In this document: in pieces, positions 1 to 9,604 of the stretch | Numbering within the stretch: position 1 is the stretch's first letter | How the letters are laid out: each line of letters begins with the position of its first letter | Source: JAKASV01 sp963754845 | GTDB taxonomy: Bacteria; Babelota; Babeliae; Babelales; Vermiphilaceae | Direction of reading: 5' to 3' | Assembly: GCA_963754845.1 (NCBI GenBank) | Contig: CAVWHE010000005.1 | Coordinates: forward strand, 1 to 48,110 | Length of the DNA stretch: 48,110 nt | The notes under the pieces: model-generated | Seen by the model: the letters and a program-made list of their open reading frames with translations, nothing else | What the model was told of the DNA's origin: nothing | The model's database searches: none | Position numbers and translations under genes: made by a program

Positions 1-33
1 AGAAGGAGTATCGTTTAGGAGGGAGGGTGCACG

Positions 34-969
34 GTGTCATGTTGTACGTCGCGCTCCGGTGCCGTCATTGCGAGGGTTCCTCGTAGTTGTGATAATCCCC
101 GCGATATCACCGGAAGTGTTGTTCTCGTCACGGGTGGATCGCGCGGCATAGGTAGGGCGACATGTGAACGCTTTGCTCGTGCTGGTTGCACCGTCATCGG
201 AACATCACGAAAACCTGGCGCGATTGAGCGCGAGGGACGTGGGTACGAGCTCGTGGAACTTGATGTTCGCTCGGACGAATCCGTCCGACACTGTATCGAG
301 AGTGTTGTCAGGCGCCACAAGCGTATCGACATCCTCGTCAACAACGCCGGCATTGGCCAATATGGCCGCTTAATCAAGGCCACACGCGAGCATTGGCTTG
401 CAGTTTTTGAGACGAACGTTTTTGGCGTTCATCGTGTGACAGTTGCTGCATTGCCGTACATGGGCGCCGATGACTTCTCGCGCGTTATAACCGTGGGCTC
501 GCTTGATGGCGAAATCGGCTACCCCTACCAGGCGCTCTATGCGATGAGCAAGCGCACGCTTCAGCTTTGGAATGATATGTTCGATTTTGAGCAGCGTGCC
601 TCACGATCGCCGCGTTTTTGTCTTCTTGAACCTGCCTTCGTCAACACCGGTTTTGCGACATCGCCCGACATTGTCACTACGGAGCACACGTGCGAAGATC
701 CTTATGTGCGCACTAATGCCGCAACATTTCCACGCTTTCTCAAAGACCTTAGCATCGAGCCATCAGAAGTAGCCGATGCCATATATACAATCGCAACCAT
801 GAAAAAACCTGCGTTGCGCTATTTCGTTGGCAAACGAGGGCCTCTCCTCATGGGCTTCAGCCTCGAGGACCTTCTTGCCATGGTCTACACGCAACCGTCG
901 GAAATGTCTCTTGCCTTTATGGATGCTTTCGCACGCCTTACGTATGAATCCACGACAAAGGAGAGCTGA
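34..969 (+). CDS. Short-chain dehydrogenase/reductase (SDR) family protein
   Basis: A classical-type NAD(P)-dependent oxidoreductase of about 311 residues. The cofactor-binding motif TGGSRGIGRA lies near residue 32, NNAG near residue 103, and the catalytic Ser and YAMSK (Y-x3-K) near residues 156-173, so all active-site elements are present. The GTG start at 34 is chosen because AGGAGGGAGGG (18-27) sits at normal Shine-Dalgarno distance. The substrate cannot be read from sequence. The protein ends in TGA, and the tmRNA promoter begins about 70 bases later, so it seems to be the last gene of its unit. Its upstream context is outside the window. The family call is very secure; the role is unknown. 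Confidence 0.93.
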   Translation: MSCCTSRSGAVIARVPRSCDNPRDITGSVVLVTGGSRGIGRATCERFARAGCTVIGTSRKPGAIEREGRGYELVELDVRSDESVRHCIESVVRRHKRIDILVNNAGIGQYGRLIKATREHWLAVFETNVFGVHRVTVAALPYMGADDFSRVITVGSLDGEIGYPYQALYAMSKRTLQLWNDMFDFEQRASRSPRFCLLEPAFVNTGFATSPDIVTTEHTCEDPYVRTNAATFPRFLKDLSIEPSEVADAIYTIATMKKPALRYFVGKRGPLLMGFSLEDLLAMVYTQPSEMSLAFMDAFARLTYESTTKES

Positions 970-1037
970 TAATCGGCGATGCCGATGGGTCCTGAAAATG
1001 ACGTTCTGGCATTGCTACTACGACATACAACAAAAAG

Positions 1038-1066
1038 TTGACGCCGTTTTCGATACAAAGTATAAT
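1038..1066 (+). promoter_or_regulatory. Sigma70-type promoter for tmRNA
   Basis: TTGACG at 1038-1043 and a perfect TATAAT at 1061-1066 are separated by 17 bases. Transcription would start near 1073, about 78 bases before the mature tmRNA 5' end, so 5' processing would be needed. Confidence 0.8.
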
Positions 1067-1150
1067 AAACATGTAAAGTTCAATAGGATACTTGACTGAG
1101 TTCCTTGAAATTTCTCGGTGGGATCGCTCCACTCGTTTGGACAAGAGATT

Positions 1151-1526
1151 GGGGGCGTAATGGCTTCGACGTGTTATTGATGGTTTTGAGAGCATGCCGA
1201 GCGTTGACTAAGTGCTCGTTAAACAATTAGTCAAAAACAAGAAATGCAGCACATACTGCTGCTGGCGTTGCTGTCGCCTAACCTCGGTTAGAGACCAACG
1301 CACTTGTCTAGTGTACGTATCTATTGGCATACCAGATTCGTATAATACAGATAGAACTTTCGTGTGAGGTTTTCTTCTTCGTAGCACGCAGAGTATCACG
1401 TAAGCAGGTCTTCAGGCACTGTCGCGTCTTCGCGGCAGTCTGTGAGGTATAAAGCGGGGACTAAGCATGTAGCGCTTGGGGTTTGATGTAGTGCGGACAT
1501 GGGTTCGACTCCCATCGCCTCCACCA
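1151..1526 (+). ncRNA. ssrA: Transfer-messenger RNA (tmRNA)
   Basis: tmRNA rescues stalled ribosomes and adds a degradation tag, working with SmpB. The 5' end GGGGGCG (1151-1157) pairs with CGCCTCC (1516-1522) as a 7-bp acceptor stem, followed by a discriminator A and encoded CCA (1524-1526). The T arm ATGGG-TTCGACT-CCCAT precedes the 3' acceptor strand, and GGCTTCGACG near the 5' end is typical of the family. A TAGTC element at 1228-1232 marks the usual start of the tag region. The frame that closes at TAA 1279-1281 reads (S)KTRNAAHTAAGVAVA, with a hydrophobic VAVA end as expected for a protease tag. The exact resume codon (1231 or 1234) is uncertain. T-rich sequence follows the CCA. Confidence 0.95.
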
Positions 1527-1575
1527 TTTTCTTTTCCTTTACCATTTTTGCGTTTCCACCGTTTTTCTCACTTTT

Positions 1576-2073
1576 TTGTGTTATCAGTCATTCACCCTTG
1601 CACATTGTGTCATCCGCGCCGGTAGTGCACAAACCGGCGGCGGTGTTGGTGTGCCAGAGAATGAGAGTATAGTTCGCGTCTGGTACGACGACCTCTGCAC
1701 AACCGAAGAAAGCTTTAAAGCATTTCCTTTTGACAACGCTGCAACTATCGAAAAACCGGTAGCAGATTGCCTTCGCGCACTTTTTCCCCACGCGCCACGC
1801 GAACTCTGCGAGCGCCTTGCGCATCACCGCCCCTTAACGTACGTCTTCTGGGACAAAGCACTGTGGGTAAAATTCCACGACCGTAGCAAGAACTTCGTGC
1901 GTTCGTTCACGAATCTCTACCCATCCCGCGCCCTTGAAGCACTTGTACGTCTTGACAGGGAAAGCCTACGAAGTTTTTTCCCACGCGAGGCGCATTTTGT
2001 ATGCGATGCCTATCTGGACGCTCTCATCGAACGCCGCGACGAGCTTCTTGTCCACGCATGCCAAACACACTAA
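1576..2073 (+). CDS. Hypothetical protein, up to 165 residues
   Basis: I do not recognise this family. The reading frame has normal codon use and a mixed-charge, Arg/Leu-rich C-terminal half, consistent with a soluble helical protein. It has no signal peptide and no membrane segment. The longest frame starts at a TTG at 1576, but that lies in T-rich sequence just after tmRNA. A GTG at 1651 (residue 26, VPENESIVRVWYDDL) is an equally plausible start, giving about 140 residues. Neither has a clear Shine-Dalgarno site. It stands alone between tmRNA and the giant exported protein gene. Confidence that it is a real gene is moderate. Confidence 0.55.
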   Translation: MCYQSFTLAHCVIRAGSAQTGGGVGVPENESIVRVWYDDLCTTEESFKAFPFDNAATIEKPVADCLRALFPHAPRELCERLAHHRPLTYVFWDKALWVKFHDRSKNFVRSFTNLYPSRALEALVRLDRESLRSFFPREAHFVCDAYLDALIERRDELLVHACQTH

Positions 2074-2194
2074 AAATAACCGCGTTTTTCCTCTTTTTCC
2101 ATCTACAAACACCTTCACGGCGCCCGAACGATGGCAGCTGGCGTTCTCAACCCACCCAATTTCGGCTTTTTAAAAAACGTCATGAAAATTTTTT

Positions 2195-2223
2195 TTGACA
2201 GCAACACATCCCTGGAGTAGCTT
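2195..2223 (+). promoter_or_regulatory. Possible promoter for the first giant exported protein
   Basis: A consensus TTGACA (2195-2200) is followed after 17 bases by the weaker TAGCTT (2218-2223). It lies about 50 bases upstream of the ATG at 2276, behind a run of T residues that could terminate upstream transcription. Confidence 0.45.
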
Positions 2224-2275
2224 GTGGGCGTTGGGTAGGTAGAGTCGTCGTACTTTTTGAGAGGAGGAGGCGAGC

Positions 2276-5200
2276 ATGAAGCATCTTTATGTCCGTCCCT
2301 GGTTTGCTGTCGTTCGTGGTATTGTCTTCTGTACCGCAGCTGTTCAAGCTTTTGCGTGCGAAAGTTCCGTAACCAACGTCCTTCGCGTCCCACCTCACAA
2401 TGCGTTTATTCGCGGTTTTTGGCGTAGCCTCAACGAGCCGCCCTACGCAGTTTCGGGTAATCCGCTCAATGGTGGCGCCATCAATGCGTGCGTGTCGGAA
2501 AATCGTCACGGAAATTGCCTCGCAGTCTGGCAACAACTCATCGGTGGTCCTGACGGTTCCTACAACGTCTTTGCAGCCTACTTCGATGCCTGTAGCAACA
2601 GCTGGTCTCAGAGAACCAACCTTTCATCCAAGACCACCCCCTTCGGGGCTTCCGATGCAGAGGACCCCCAAGTAAAATTCGACGACTGCGGCAACGGCTT
2701 TGCCTACTGGAGGCAAGCCACAACGCTTTTTCTCAAAAATGGCGCGCACCAGAAGGACGTTCCTGATAACCAACCTGTTTATAACATATTTGCATCGTGG
2801 TATGACGGCACAACCGGCGTGTGGACGACACCAGTTAACATCTCGCTTAATCAGTCTGCCAATGCGCTTGCCCCCATCATGGCTTTTGCCGGCGGCAACA
2901 ACGGTGTGGCTGTGTGGCAGGAAGAGCCAGCGACTGAATCGCTGACACCAGACGTCGTAGGCACCGCGTGTAACGATGTGATTATTGAAGGAATCGTCAC
3001 CCTCATGTACTCGAGCACGTGCGGCGACGTAATGCTTACCAATTCGGCACAGGTGGCAGATTTCACATTTTATGGTATTGTAAAAGTCAATGGAGGACAA
3101 CAGAATCTCTACTTCGAGGCCAAGGCTCCTTTCACGCTCACCAACGAATGCGAGGGGGCATTTGAGGACTGCACAGCCGTTGACGGTTATACGTACGCAA
3201 CGTTCGACACAACCATCGTCGAGAACGTAGCTGTTTCTGGCGAGCCGGTTACATCCGTCATCGTTTCCATTGCACTCGAAGGAACGGTTGCCCTCGATCT
3301 TGAGGGAGCCGTCAAAGTTGCACCACAGGACTTTTTCATGGCAAGTGACTGCCCTGTATTTGATGGCTACGTTGATGCCTTAGGTTCGGCCAACGGCTGC
3401 ACCTTTGTCACAACCCTAACAGAGCTGGCGATAACAACAAGTATCGGCGGATGTCCGGAGGGGTGTCCCGAAGATGACTCGGACCTCGTCATTGGCGTCA
3501 AGGCAACGCCTGGACCCCTTAAGGTAACTCTCGTTGCCGCCGACTATAATCCAGCGACCGGGCAGCTTGGCACGCCGCAGGTAATTGCCTATCCGCTTGC
3601 GTTACCAGATGAACTTCAAGGGCGTGGTGTTAAGACCTTCGTCGTCATCGACGGCTTCGGCAACATCACCGTCGTATGGTGTGCCGGCAGAGAAGGCTCT
3701 TCGAGTGCTGCTCAGATGCCCAATTTCTTGAGCATGTTGCGCTCGCGCAGCGACGGCGGCGATGGAGGCGTTAACGATATTTTCGTTGCCATACGCCCCG
3801 GTGGTTCGCCGGCGTGGAACGGTCCTGTGGATCTTACACTTTCGTCGCGCTTTGACAGCAACAATCCAACAATCGCCACCAACGCTTGCGGTGCCTGTGT
3901 CATCGCCTGGCAAACACTCAACGATGCCGGTATTAATGATATCTATGTCCTTGACCTCATTATGGGCACCATGCCAACGGGTAGTGGAATTTTGGTGTCC
4001 AACGGCACTTCTGACGCCATCAATCCGCAGGCCGTTGTAAGTTGTCCAGGGAAGGTAACGCTCATTTGGCAGCAGGCCTTCGGTAATGACTATCGTGTCG
4101 TATCGTGCTCGTTCAATGCTGACCCCACCACGCGTGGCCCCGTAATAGACTTTTCAGGCAGCGGCAACGTAATAACGCAGACACCTGCGCGCATCGCAAC
4201 GCTCGATAGCCAGGGCAACGCCATCTGCGTGTGGGTCTCGCAAACGGGCCCTTCCCCTGATGACTCAGCAATCATGGCGAGCACGCACAATGCCGCCAAT
4301 GACTCCTGGCTCAAGCCAGTCACCATTTCCGGCACTCCCGCGAGCGCCCAAAACCCCGCGATTTCCTCCGATGGAATCGGCGGTGCCATGGCACTGTGGC
4401 AGGCGATCAGCGGATATGGCGTTGATGCTATCTATGGCCGTCGCTACGTACGTTCACAATCCGAGGTGCCTTTTGCGACAAACGAACTCATACTACTTGA
4501 AAGTCATGAATTGGGTGCCCCGGTCAATGCCGTTGCCTGGCTCTGCAAAGAATGTGGTTGTTCATGCGGTCCCCTTGCAGTCGCAGTTGGTGACACCACA
4601 TGCGACGCCGACGTGCGCGTCTACCAGCTCATGGGCGAACAACTCATGTTCCTCGCCAAGGCATCCCGTGCCGACCGTTCGCGTGCCGCGTCCTGGTGCT
4701 GCATCAATGGCACTCCTTACCTGGCAGTTGGTGGCACTGCCGACGAGACCGGCAACGAGGTAGCAATTTTCACCCTCGCGCGCAGCGGCGCAACCTTCAC
4801 GCTCAAGCCCGTTGCCTGCTGGAAACAAGGCGCTCCTGTTAACTGCATCTCCTGGCTCTGTACGTGTTACTCGAGCGATTGTGCACAAAACCTCCTTGCC
4901 ATTGGTTCTGATACGCCGCGCGGTTGTGGACCAGAACTGCAACTCGTTTCCTTTGATCCACGTGCCTCACAGAACAAGATCAGCAAGGTAGCTCAGTTTA
5001 GCCACGGCGCACCAATTTATAGCATCGATTGGTGCACAGACTGTCGCTACGCACAACAAACGCCACTTCTTGCCATCGGTGGCACTATGGCAGCTGCCCC
5101 CTGCGGTCCGGGTAGCGACGTTAACGTTCGCGTTCTGGCTTTCAACTGTTCGGGCCTGGCTCCTGTTGCATGGACGCACGATGCGAGCGAGACGGTTATG

Positions 5201-5779
5201 GCCGTGAAGTGGTGCTGCACCGAGAGCAGCGCAGATCCTGTACTTGCCGTCGGTGGCTCTCCGGCTATGGCCGACAGCGCTCTATATTCTGGTGCGCGCC
5301 TTTATTGCGTGCTTGCCGATACCAACCGCATGATTCTCAAAGGCAACGCTCTGGCGGGTGACCGTACCTGCACAACAAACGCCATTGATACCTTCCCCGG
5401 CGATTGTCTTGCATGCCCACAGCACGCGCTTTTGTGTGCCAATTCGTGTCTACCGTTGACGCTTGCTTTCACGTGCACGGCCAACGAAGATGGTCATGGT
5501 TGCCCCGCAGACATCGTCGTTTACACCAAGAGAAAGGCTTCGAACGCTATGACGTGTACGTTCAGTCTCGATCCTCTCTTTGGCACAGCAGTTTCGTCAT
5601 CGGTACGCTCACTTGCGTGGTGCAGAACTGAAGGGGCGCCATTCGCGTACCTCCTTGCCGGCTTTGCTGCACCGCAGCGACCTGTCGATGTGTTCGACGG
5701 CAGTCATGACGAAAACACAAAGCGCACGGGCATAACGCTCTACAAGGCGCGCATAGCGCCTTGTAGTCGCAGCGTTTAA
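2276..5779 (+). CDS. Giant exported protein: AVWQ-repeat modules plus C-terminal seven-bladed propeller
   Basis: A predicted exported protein of 1167 residues with a strong Shine-Dalgarno (GAGGAGGAGG) before ATG 2276 and an N-terminal signal peptide (MKHLYVRPWFAVV...AVQAFA, cleavage near residue 27). Residues about 50-230 and 470-735 carry repeats of the form 'GNCLAVWQQ...YNVFAAYFD...NLS...DPQVKFDDCGNG', probably beta-propeller or sandwich blades. A Cys-containing insert lies between them. Residues about 745-1167 hold seven repeats such as LGAPVNAVAWLC, GTPYLAVGG, HGAPIYSIDWC and VRSLAWC, matching the stand-alone propeller protein at 20143-21699. Many Cys pairs suggest disulfides outside the cytoplasm. 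The N-terminus MKHxYVR is shared with the next gene. No enzymatic motif is visible. A surface or host-directed role is inference. Confidence 0.8.
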   Translation: MKHLYVRPWFAVVRGIVFCTAAVQAFACESSVTNVLRVPPHNAFIRGFWRSLNEPPYAVSGNPLNGGAINACVSENRHGNCLAVWQQLIGGPDGSYNVFAAYFDACSNSWSQRTNLSSKTTPFGASDAEDPQVKFDDCGNGFAYWRQATTLFLKNGAHQKDVPDNQPVYNIFASWYDGTTGVWTTPVNISLNQSANALAPIMAFAGGNNGVAVWQEEPATESLTPDVVGTACNDVIIEGIVTLMYSSTCGDVMLTNSAQVADFTFYGIVKVNGGQQNLYFEAKAPFTLTNECEGAFEDCTAVDGYTYATFDTTIVENVAVSGEPVTSVIVSIALEGTVALDLEGAVKVAPQDFFMASDCPVFDGYVDALGSANGCTFVTTLTELAITTSIGGCPEGCPEDDSDLVIGVKATPGPLKVTLVAADYNPATGQLGTPQVIAYPLALPDELQGRGVKTFVVIDGFGNITVVWCAGREGSSSAAQMPNFLSMLRSRSDGGDGGVNDIFVAIRPGGSPAWNGPVDLTLSSRFDSNNPTIATNACGACVIAWQTLNDAGINDIYVLDLIMGTMPTGSGILVSNGTSDAINPQAVVSCPGKVTLIWQQAFGNDYRVVSCSFNADPTTRGPVIDFSGSGNVITQTPARIATLDSQGNAICVWVSQTGPSPDDSAIMASTHNAANDSWLKPVTISGTPASAQNPAISSDGIGGAMALWQAISGYGVDAIYGRRYVRSQSEVPFATNELILLESHELGAPVNAVAWLCKECGCSCGPLAVAVGDTTCDADVRVYQLMGEQLMFLAKASRADRSRAASWCCINGTPYLAVGGTADETGNEVAIFTLARSGATFTLKPVACWKQGAPVNCISWLCTCYSSDCAQNLLAIGSDTPRGCGPELQLVSFDPRASQNKISKVAQFSHGAPIYSIDWCTDCRYAQQTPLLAIGGTMAAAPCGPGSDVNVRVLAFNCSGLAPVAWTHDASETVMAVKWCCTESSADPVLAVGGSPAMADSALYSGARLYCVLADTNRMILKGNALAGDRTCTTNAIDTFPGDCLACPQHALLCANSCLPLTLAFTCTANEDGHGCPADIVVYTKRKASNAMTCTFSLDPLFGTAVSSSVRSLAWCRTEGAPFAYLLAGFAAPQRPVDVFDGSHDENTKRTGITLYKARIAPCSRSV

Positions 5780-5944
5780 AGTAGGTGTGCAGGTGTGAAC
5801 CCGCCCCGAGCATAAACTCCTTGTGCTGAAACGGCGCCGTGTTCGTGCATGCCAGTGGCAACGCGATACGGCGCCCTGTTATGTGTTTGAAGGAAAGTCT
5901 GAAAAAATAGCGTGTTAACTTCGGTAGCATAAAGGAAGTTTACA

Positions 5945-8764
5945 ATGAAGCACGCGTACGTCCGTGTACCTCTGGCAGTTTCGACAACCACGCATTCGAT
6001 ACTTCAAGCGCTTTCTGTTCTAGCGGCAGCCCTTCTTTCGCTGTCGACGCTGATTGCTGCTCCACCATCACCTCGTAAACCCACCGTTGCCGGCGCTCCC
6101 GGTGATCCTTCGATTTCTCGAACCCGCATCATCCATCGACCGTCGAAGAAGGTCTCGCCTGTCCTCTGCCCGCCCAACGCGTGTTTGCCGGCCCTCAAAG
6201 TTTCAGGTGACGGGGTGATTGCGGTCAATCCGGCGATAGCACGAACGCGACGCGGCAACGGTTTGTGTGCCTGGCAACAGCTTACAAGCGGTACGCTTGC
6301 CGCCGGCACGTATGAGCTCTCGTGCGCGTCATACGACACGTTTAACAACCGCTGGCGAAAGCCAAAAAACCTCTCTGCCGGGTCACCTGCTGCCGGCGAC
6401 GACGCGCGCGATCCTCAGGTCGCTCTGGACAAATGCGGTCACGGCATGGCCATCTGGAGACAAACAAACTGGTACGATGAAACGTCAAGCACGACAGCCT
6501 ACAACATCATCGCCCTTCCCTACACGCTCAACTGGGCGCGCGGCGAACATCTTCTTGACCCGCACAACATTTCCCTTGATCAAACAGCCAACGCCGATCT
6601 GCCCAACCTCAAAATTTCCGCGTGCTGCCAAGGTCTCGTTGCATGGCAAGAGACGCACGCCACCAACGTCACACACGTCACTATCACCGGTGTAACTGAC
6701 AAAAACGGTACGTTGGTAATTAATTCAGGCACGGGGCCTGTGACGGTGAGCATCGAGCAAAGTATTGCAGGAACGCTCACCATCGTCGTTCCCAAAGATG
6801 GAATCGTCAACGGCGATGTTTACATTGCAACGACGTCCGGAGTTACCGTTGGAAACCTCAACGTCGTTGTCGACGGTGGCAGCGTCAACGGTAATATTCA
6901 TGCGGCCGAATATCTCCGCAACGCTAATTTTGGAACAATTGATGGCGATGTTGTTATTGTAAATAATGGGACTGTTGACACTTTAGCGTGCGACAACGGG
7001 GGAAATATTACGGGAAGTGTCATCGTTATCAATGGAGGAACGGTAACCTCCTCCATGAGCGTCACCAATGAGGGAAGCGTAGGTTTCGATATTCTTGCAA
7101 CCAACAGCGGCGTTGGCACAATCGGCGGCGCCCTTTATATTACCAACAGCGGGACGGTGGACCGTGATGTAAGTGCGCGTAACAATGACGCCGGTGCAAT
7201 TGTTGGCAACCTTGATATCACCAATAGCGGTGCGGTTGGTCAGGATTTCAACGTATACAATGGTTGTTACATGGGTGGCAACCTCAATGTTGTCAACACG
7301 GGAAATATCGGCCGCACCCTCAACGCGACCAACGATGGCGAGGCCGACGGTACCTTCGATGTCACCAATAATGGAGCCGTAGTTGGTGACATTCACACAA
7401 CAAATGGTCATTACGTTGCTGGCAATCTCAGTGTCATCAATGGCGGAACTGTCGGACAAAGCATCAGCGCGGTGAGTGTTTACTGCGTCGGTGGAAATTT
7501 TGATGTCGTCAACGACGGAAGCGTGGCACAGAATGTCGATGTAAGCAATGAAAACAACGGCGAAATTTTTGGCCAACTCGATGTTACCATCAGTGGAACC
7601 GTGGGCCAGGATGTCACTATGACTAATGACGGAACTATTGATAATGGCAATCTTACAGTCACCAACGACGGAAATGTTGCCCAAGATATCAATGCGACCA
7701 ACAACGGCACCCTTAAGACGGGTAACCTCGGTGTCATCAACGGCAGCAGTGGAACCGTGGGCCGAAACGTCACTGTAACCAATAACGGAGCTATTGATAA
7801 TGGCGGCTTTACGATCACTAATAGTGGTACGGTAAGCGGTTATATTAGTATGTATAACCACAAAACGCTTACCAAGGGTGGCATCGACCTCACCAATAAT
7901 GGTGCGGTTGTTGGAGCCATCTACGCATATAATGGTAGCTTGGCCGAAGTTGCTTCGATGAACTTCACCAACGTAGGTACGGTTGAAAGCCACGTTCACA
8001 TCGAAACGGCTGGCCACATACGCGGTAATATGGTAGCCACCAACCGTGGGATGATCAATGGGCAAATGGGCACTTTCACGAGCGATGCCAGCTCTGTAGC
8101 TGGTGACGTTACGTTGGACAACTATGGGACCATCGGTGAGGATATGTCCGCCCAGAATGGCTCCGGTTCCTCTTCGACCTTCTCAATCGGCGGCAGTATT
8201 ACTGCTACCAACTACGCCGGAGGACTCATTAACCAAGGTTCGTACATAACCAATTACGGCTCGGTGACATGCGCTACCAACTTTGAAAATCAGGGCACCA
8301 TTGGTCCATGCACGGGGGGATCAACTAACTGTGGGATTGGCATTACAAATTGGGGGACCATCGGCACCGGCGCACCAACAGGATGCACCTCAGGGATTGA
8401 TTTTTTAAATACCGGATCGATATTAGGGGGTATCCCCGTCGCCATTACTAATGAGGCTAACCACTCAGCTTCGATAATCAATGTCACAAATAAAGGCACG
8501 CTGGGTGATCTTGATGTCTATAACTACGGTACGGTCGACCAAGGCGTGGTGTTTGACAACAAAGCTGACGCGTCATTAGACAATTTAGTCATAGAGAACG
8601 GCGGTATCGTGTCAAAAGGGGGAATCCTCGTAAGCAATGAAGGCACAATTAATTCCGACATCAACGCAAGCAACAATGATGGCAGTATCAAACACAACGA
8701 CAGTGCTATTACTGTCAGTAACGCAGCAAACATTGGCGGCGGCGTTTTGCTTAGGCCCTGTTGA
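5945..8764 (+). pseudogene. Giant exported Asn/Gly-repeat protein, 5' part, cut by an IS element
   Basis: The start at ATG 5945 follows AAGGAAG and encodes a signal peptide (MKHAYVR...LSTLIAA). Residues about 55-235 resemble the AVWQ module of the previous gene (CAWQQL, DPQVALDKCGHG, GLVAWQE). From about residue 245 to the break there is a long degenerate repeat of roughly 17-20 residues, of the kind 'VTNDGTIDNGNLTVTN' and 'NSGTVGQDV'. Its regular Thr/Asn/Gly/Val turns suggest a parallel beta-helix like those of adhesins. Codons run into the IS left end, giving ...VLLRPC and a TGA at 8762-8764. Removing the IS plus one TA copy joins this part in frame to 9605-11100, giving 1434 residues. A truncated product of 939 residues may still be made. 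Confidence 0.85.
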
Positions 8765-8769
8765 CTTTT
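8754..8769 (+). repeat. IS left terminal inverted repeat
   Basis: GGCCCTGTTGACTTTT, a perfect inverse match to 9587-9602. The bases before it (8752-8753) are TA, the left copy of the target duplication. Confidence 0.93.
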
Positions 8770-8836
8770 CAAAACGCTGATTTTTTTGCATGATAACTCC
8801 AATCCAAAAAAATGGAACACTCGAACAGGAGCTATC

Positions 8837-9097
8837 ATGCAGGGAAAGTATATCACAAGTGATGCGTGGGAAAAAATGTTTGCCTTCCTGAAAGAAGACG
8901 CCAAAATTTACGTCGTCAGCGAAGAAAGGCTCAGGAACTTCGTTGAGGCAGTGTACTGGATTATGCGAACTGGAGCGCAATGGAGGGGAGTTGCCAGAAC
9001 GATACGGCGCGTGGAACAGTGTATACAAAAGATTCGATGCCTGGAGCAAAAAGGGCGTATGGGAGAAACTTTTTGCCTTTTGTATACACGACCCTGA
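8837..9097 (+). CDS. IS5-family transposase, OrfA
   Basis: The N-terminal part of the transposase. ATG 8837 is preceded by AGGAG at about 8827-8831. The visible domain (residues 1-49, ending RTGAQWRG) is the conserved 'RxFxEAxxWxxRTGAxWR' segment of IS5 transposases. After TGGAGGGGA (8981-8989) this frame becomes unrelated sequence and ends at 9097. The conserved continuation LPERYG lies in the +1 frame (OrfB). A ribosomal slip in the G-rich stretch 8981-8991 would fuse the two. Alone, OrfA lacks all catalytic residues. Confidence 0.82.
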   Translation: MQGKYITSDAWEKMFAFLKEDAKIYVVSEERLRNFVEAVYWIMRTGAQWRGVARTIRRVEQCIQKIRCLEQKGRMGETFCLLYTRP

Positions 9098-9587
9098 CCA
9101 GGAGTATCTGTCTGTTGACGCAACAATAGTCAGAGCACATCCGTGCGCAGCTGGCCACGGCAAACAAGCAGAAGAGGGTCTTGGGCGAAGCAAGGGGGGC
9201 TTCACTACAAAGGTCCATGCTAAGGTTGATGCTCTCGGAAATCCTCTTAAATTCATTATTACACCAGGCCAAGTTGCCGACATCACCCAAGGAGAGGAGC
9301 TTATTAAGGGAGATTCTGAATCGCATATCATCGGTGACATGGGGTATGACTCGGACCCTTTTCGCAGGCAAATAAGGGCTCAAAATTGTTGCCCGGTAAT
9401 CCCAGGCAAAAGTAATCGAACGCAAGTTGTGGAATACGACAAACACGTCTACAAGGAGAGGTCTGTCATCGAGTGTTTCTTTTCAAAGATTAAGCAGTAC
9501 AGACGCATTTTTTCTCGTTTCGATAAAAAGCTGCGCAATTACCGGGCCTTTCTGCTTTTTGTGGGGACTTGCATATGGCTCCGATAA
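8943..9587 (+). CDS. IS5-family transposase, OrfB (catalytic DDE part)
   Basis: The catalytic part of the transposase. Homology begins at LPERYGAWNSVYKRFDAWSKKG (from about 8990), so the nominal start at 8943 is probably not used and the protein is most likely made as a frameshift fusion with OrfA. The first Asp is in LSVDATIVRAH, the second in IIGDMGYDS. The Glu lies in YKERSVIECFFSKIK, which fits Y(2)R(3)E(6)K exactly. All catalytic residues are intact, consistent with an active or recently active element. The frame ends at 9587, where the right inverted repeat starts. Confidence 0.88.
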   Translation: MRQCTGLCELERNGGELPERYGAWNSVYKRFDAWSKKGVWEKLFAFCIHDPDQEYLSVDATIVRAHPCAAGHGKQAEEGLGRSKGGFTTKVHAKVDALGNPLKFIITPGQVADITQGEELIKGDSESHIIGDMGYDSDPFRRQIRAQNCCPVIPGKSNRTQVVEYDKHVYKERSVIECFFSKIKQYRRIFSRFDKKLRNYRAFLLFVGTCIWLR

Positions 9588-9602
9588 AAAGTCAACAGGG
9601 CC
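9587..9602 (-). repeat. IS right terminal inverted repeat
   Basis: AAAAGTCAACAGGGCC, the perfect reverse complement of the left end. TA at 9603-9604 is the right copy of the target duplication. Confidence 0.93.
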
Positions 9603-9604
9603 TA

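Larger units (their letters stand above)
8754..9602 (+). mobile_element. IS5-family insertion sequence, complete, 849 bp
   Basis: The element is bounded by a perfect 16-bp terminal inverted repeat (GGCCCTGTTGACTTTT at 8754-8769 and its complement at 9587-9602) and flanked by a TA duplication (8752-8753 and 9603-9604). It encodes two overlapping frames that together form a DDE transposase with the Y(2)R(3)E(6)K signature. Size, two-frame layout and TA target fit the IS427 subgroup of IS5. It is inserted in the coding strand orientation of a giant exported protein gene and looks recent. Confidence 0.95.

Noticed and set aside
6983..8065. A 360-residue minus-strand open frame
   Set aside because: Antisense shadow of the Asn/Gly repeat region in the 5945 gene. 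The sense frame has a signal peptide, ribosome site and paralogs.
9427..9604. An alternative start for the 3' part of the split giant gene inside the IS
   Set aside because: The frame is open through the IS end but lies inside transposase sequence in another phase and has no ribosome site of its own.
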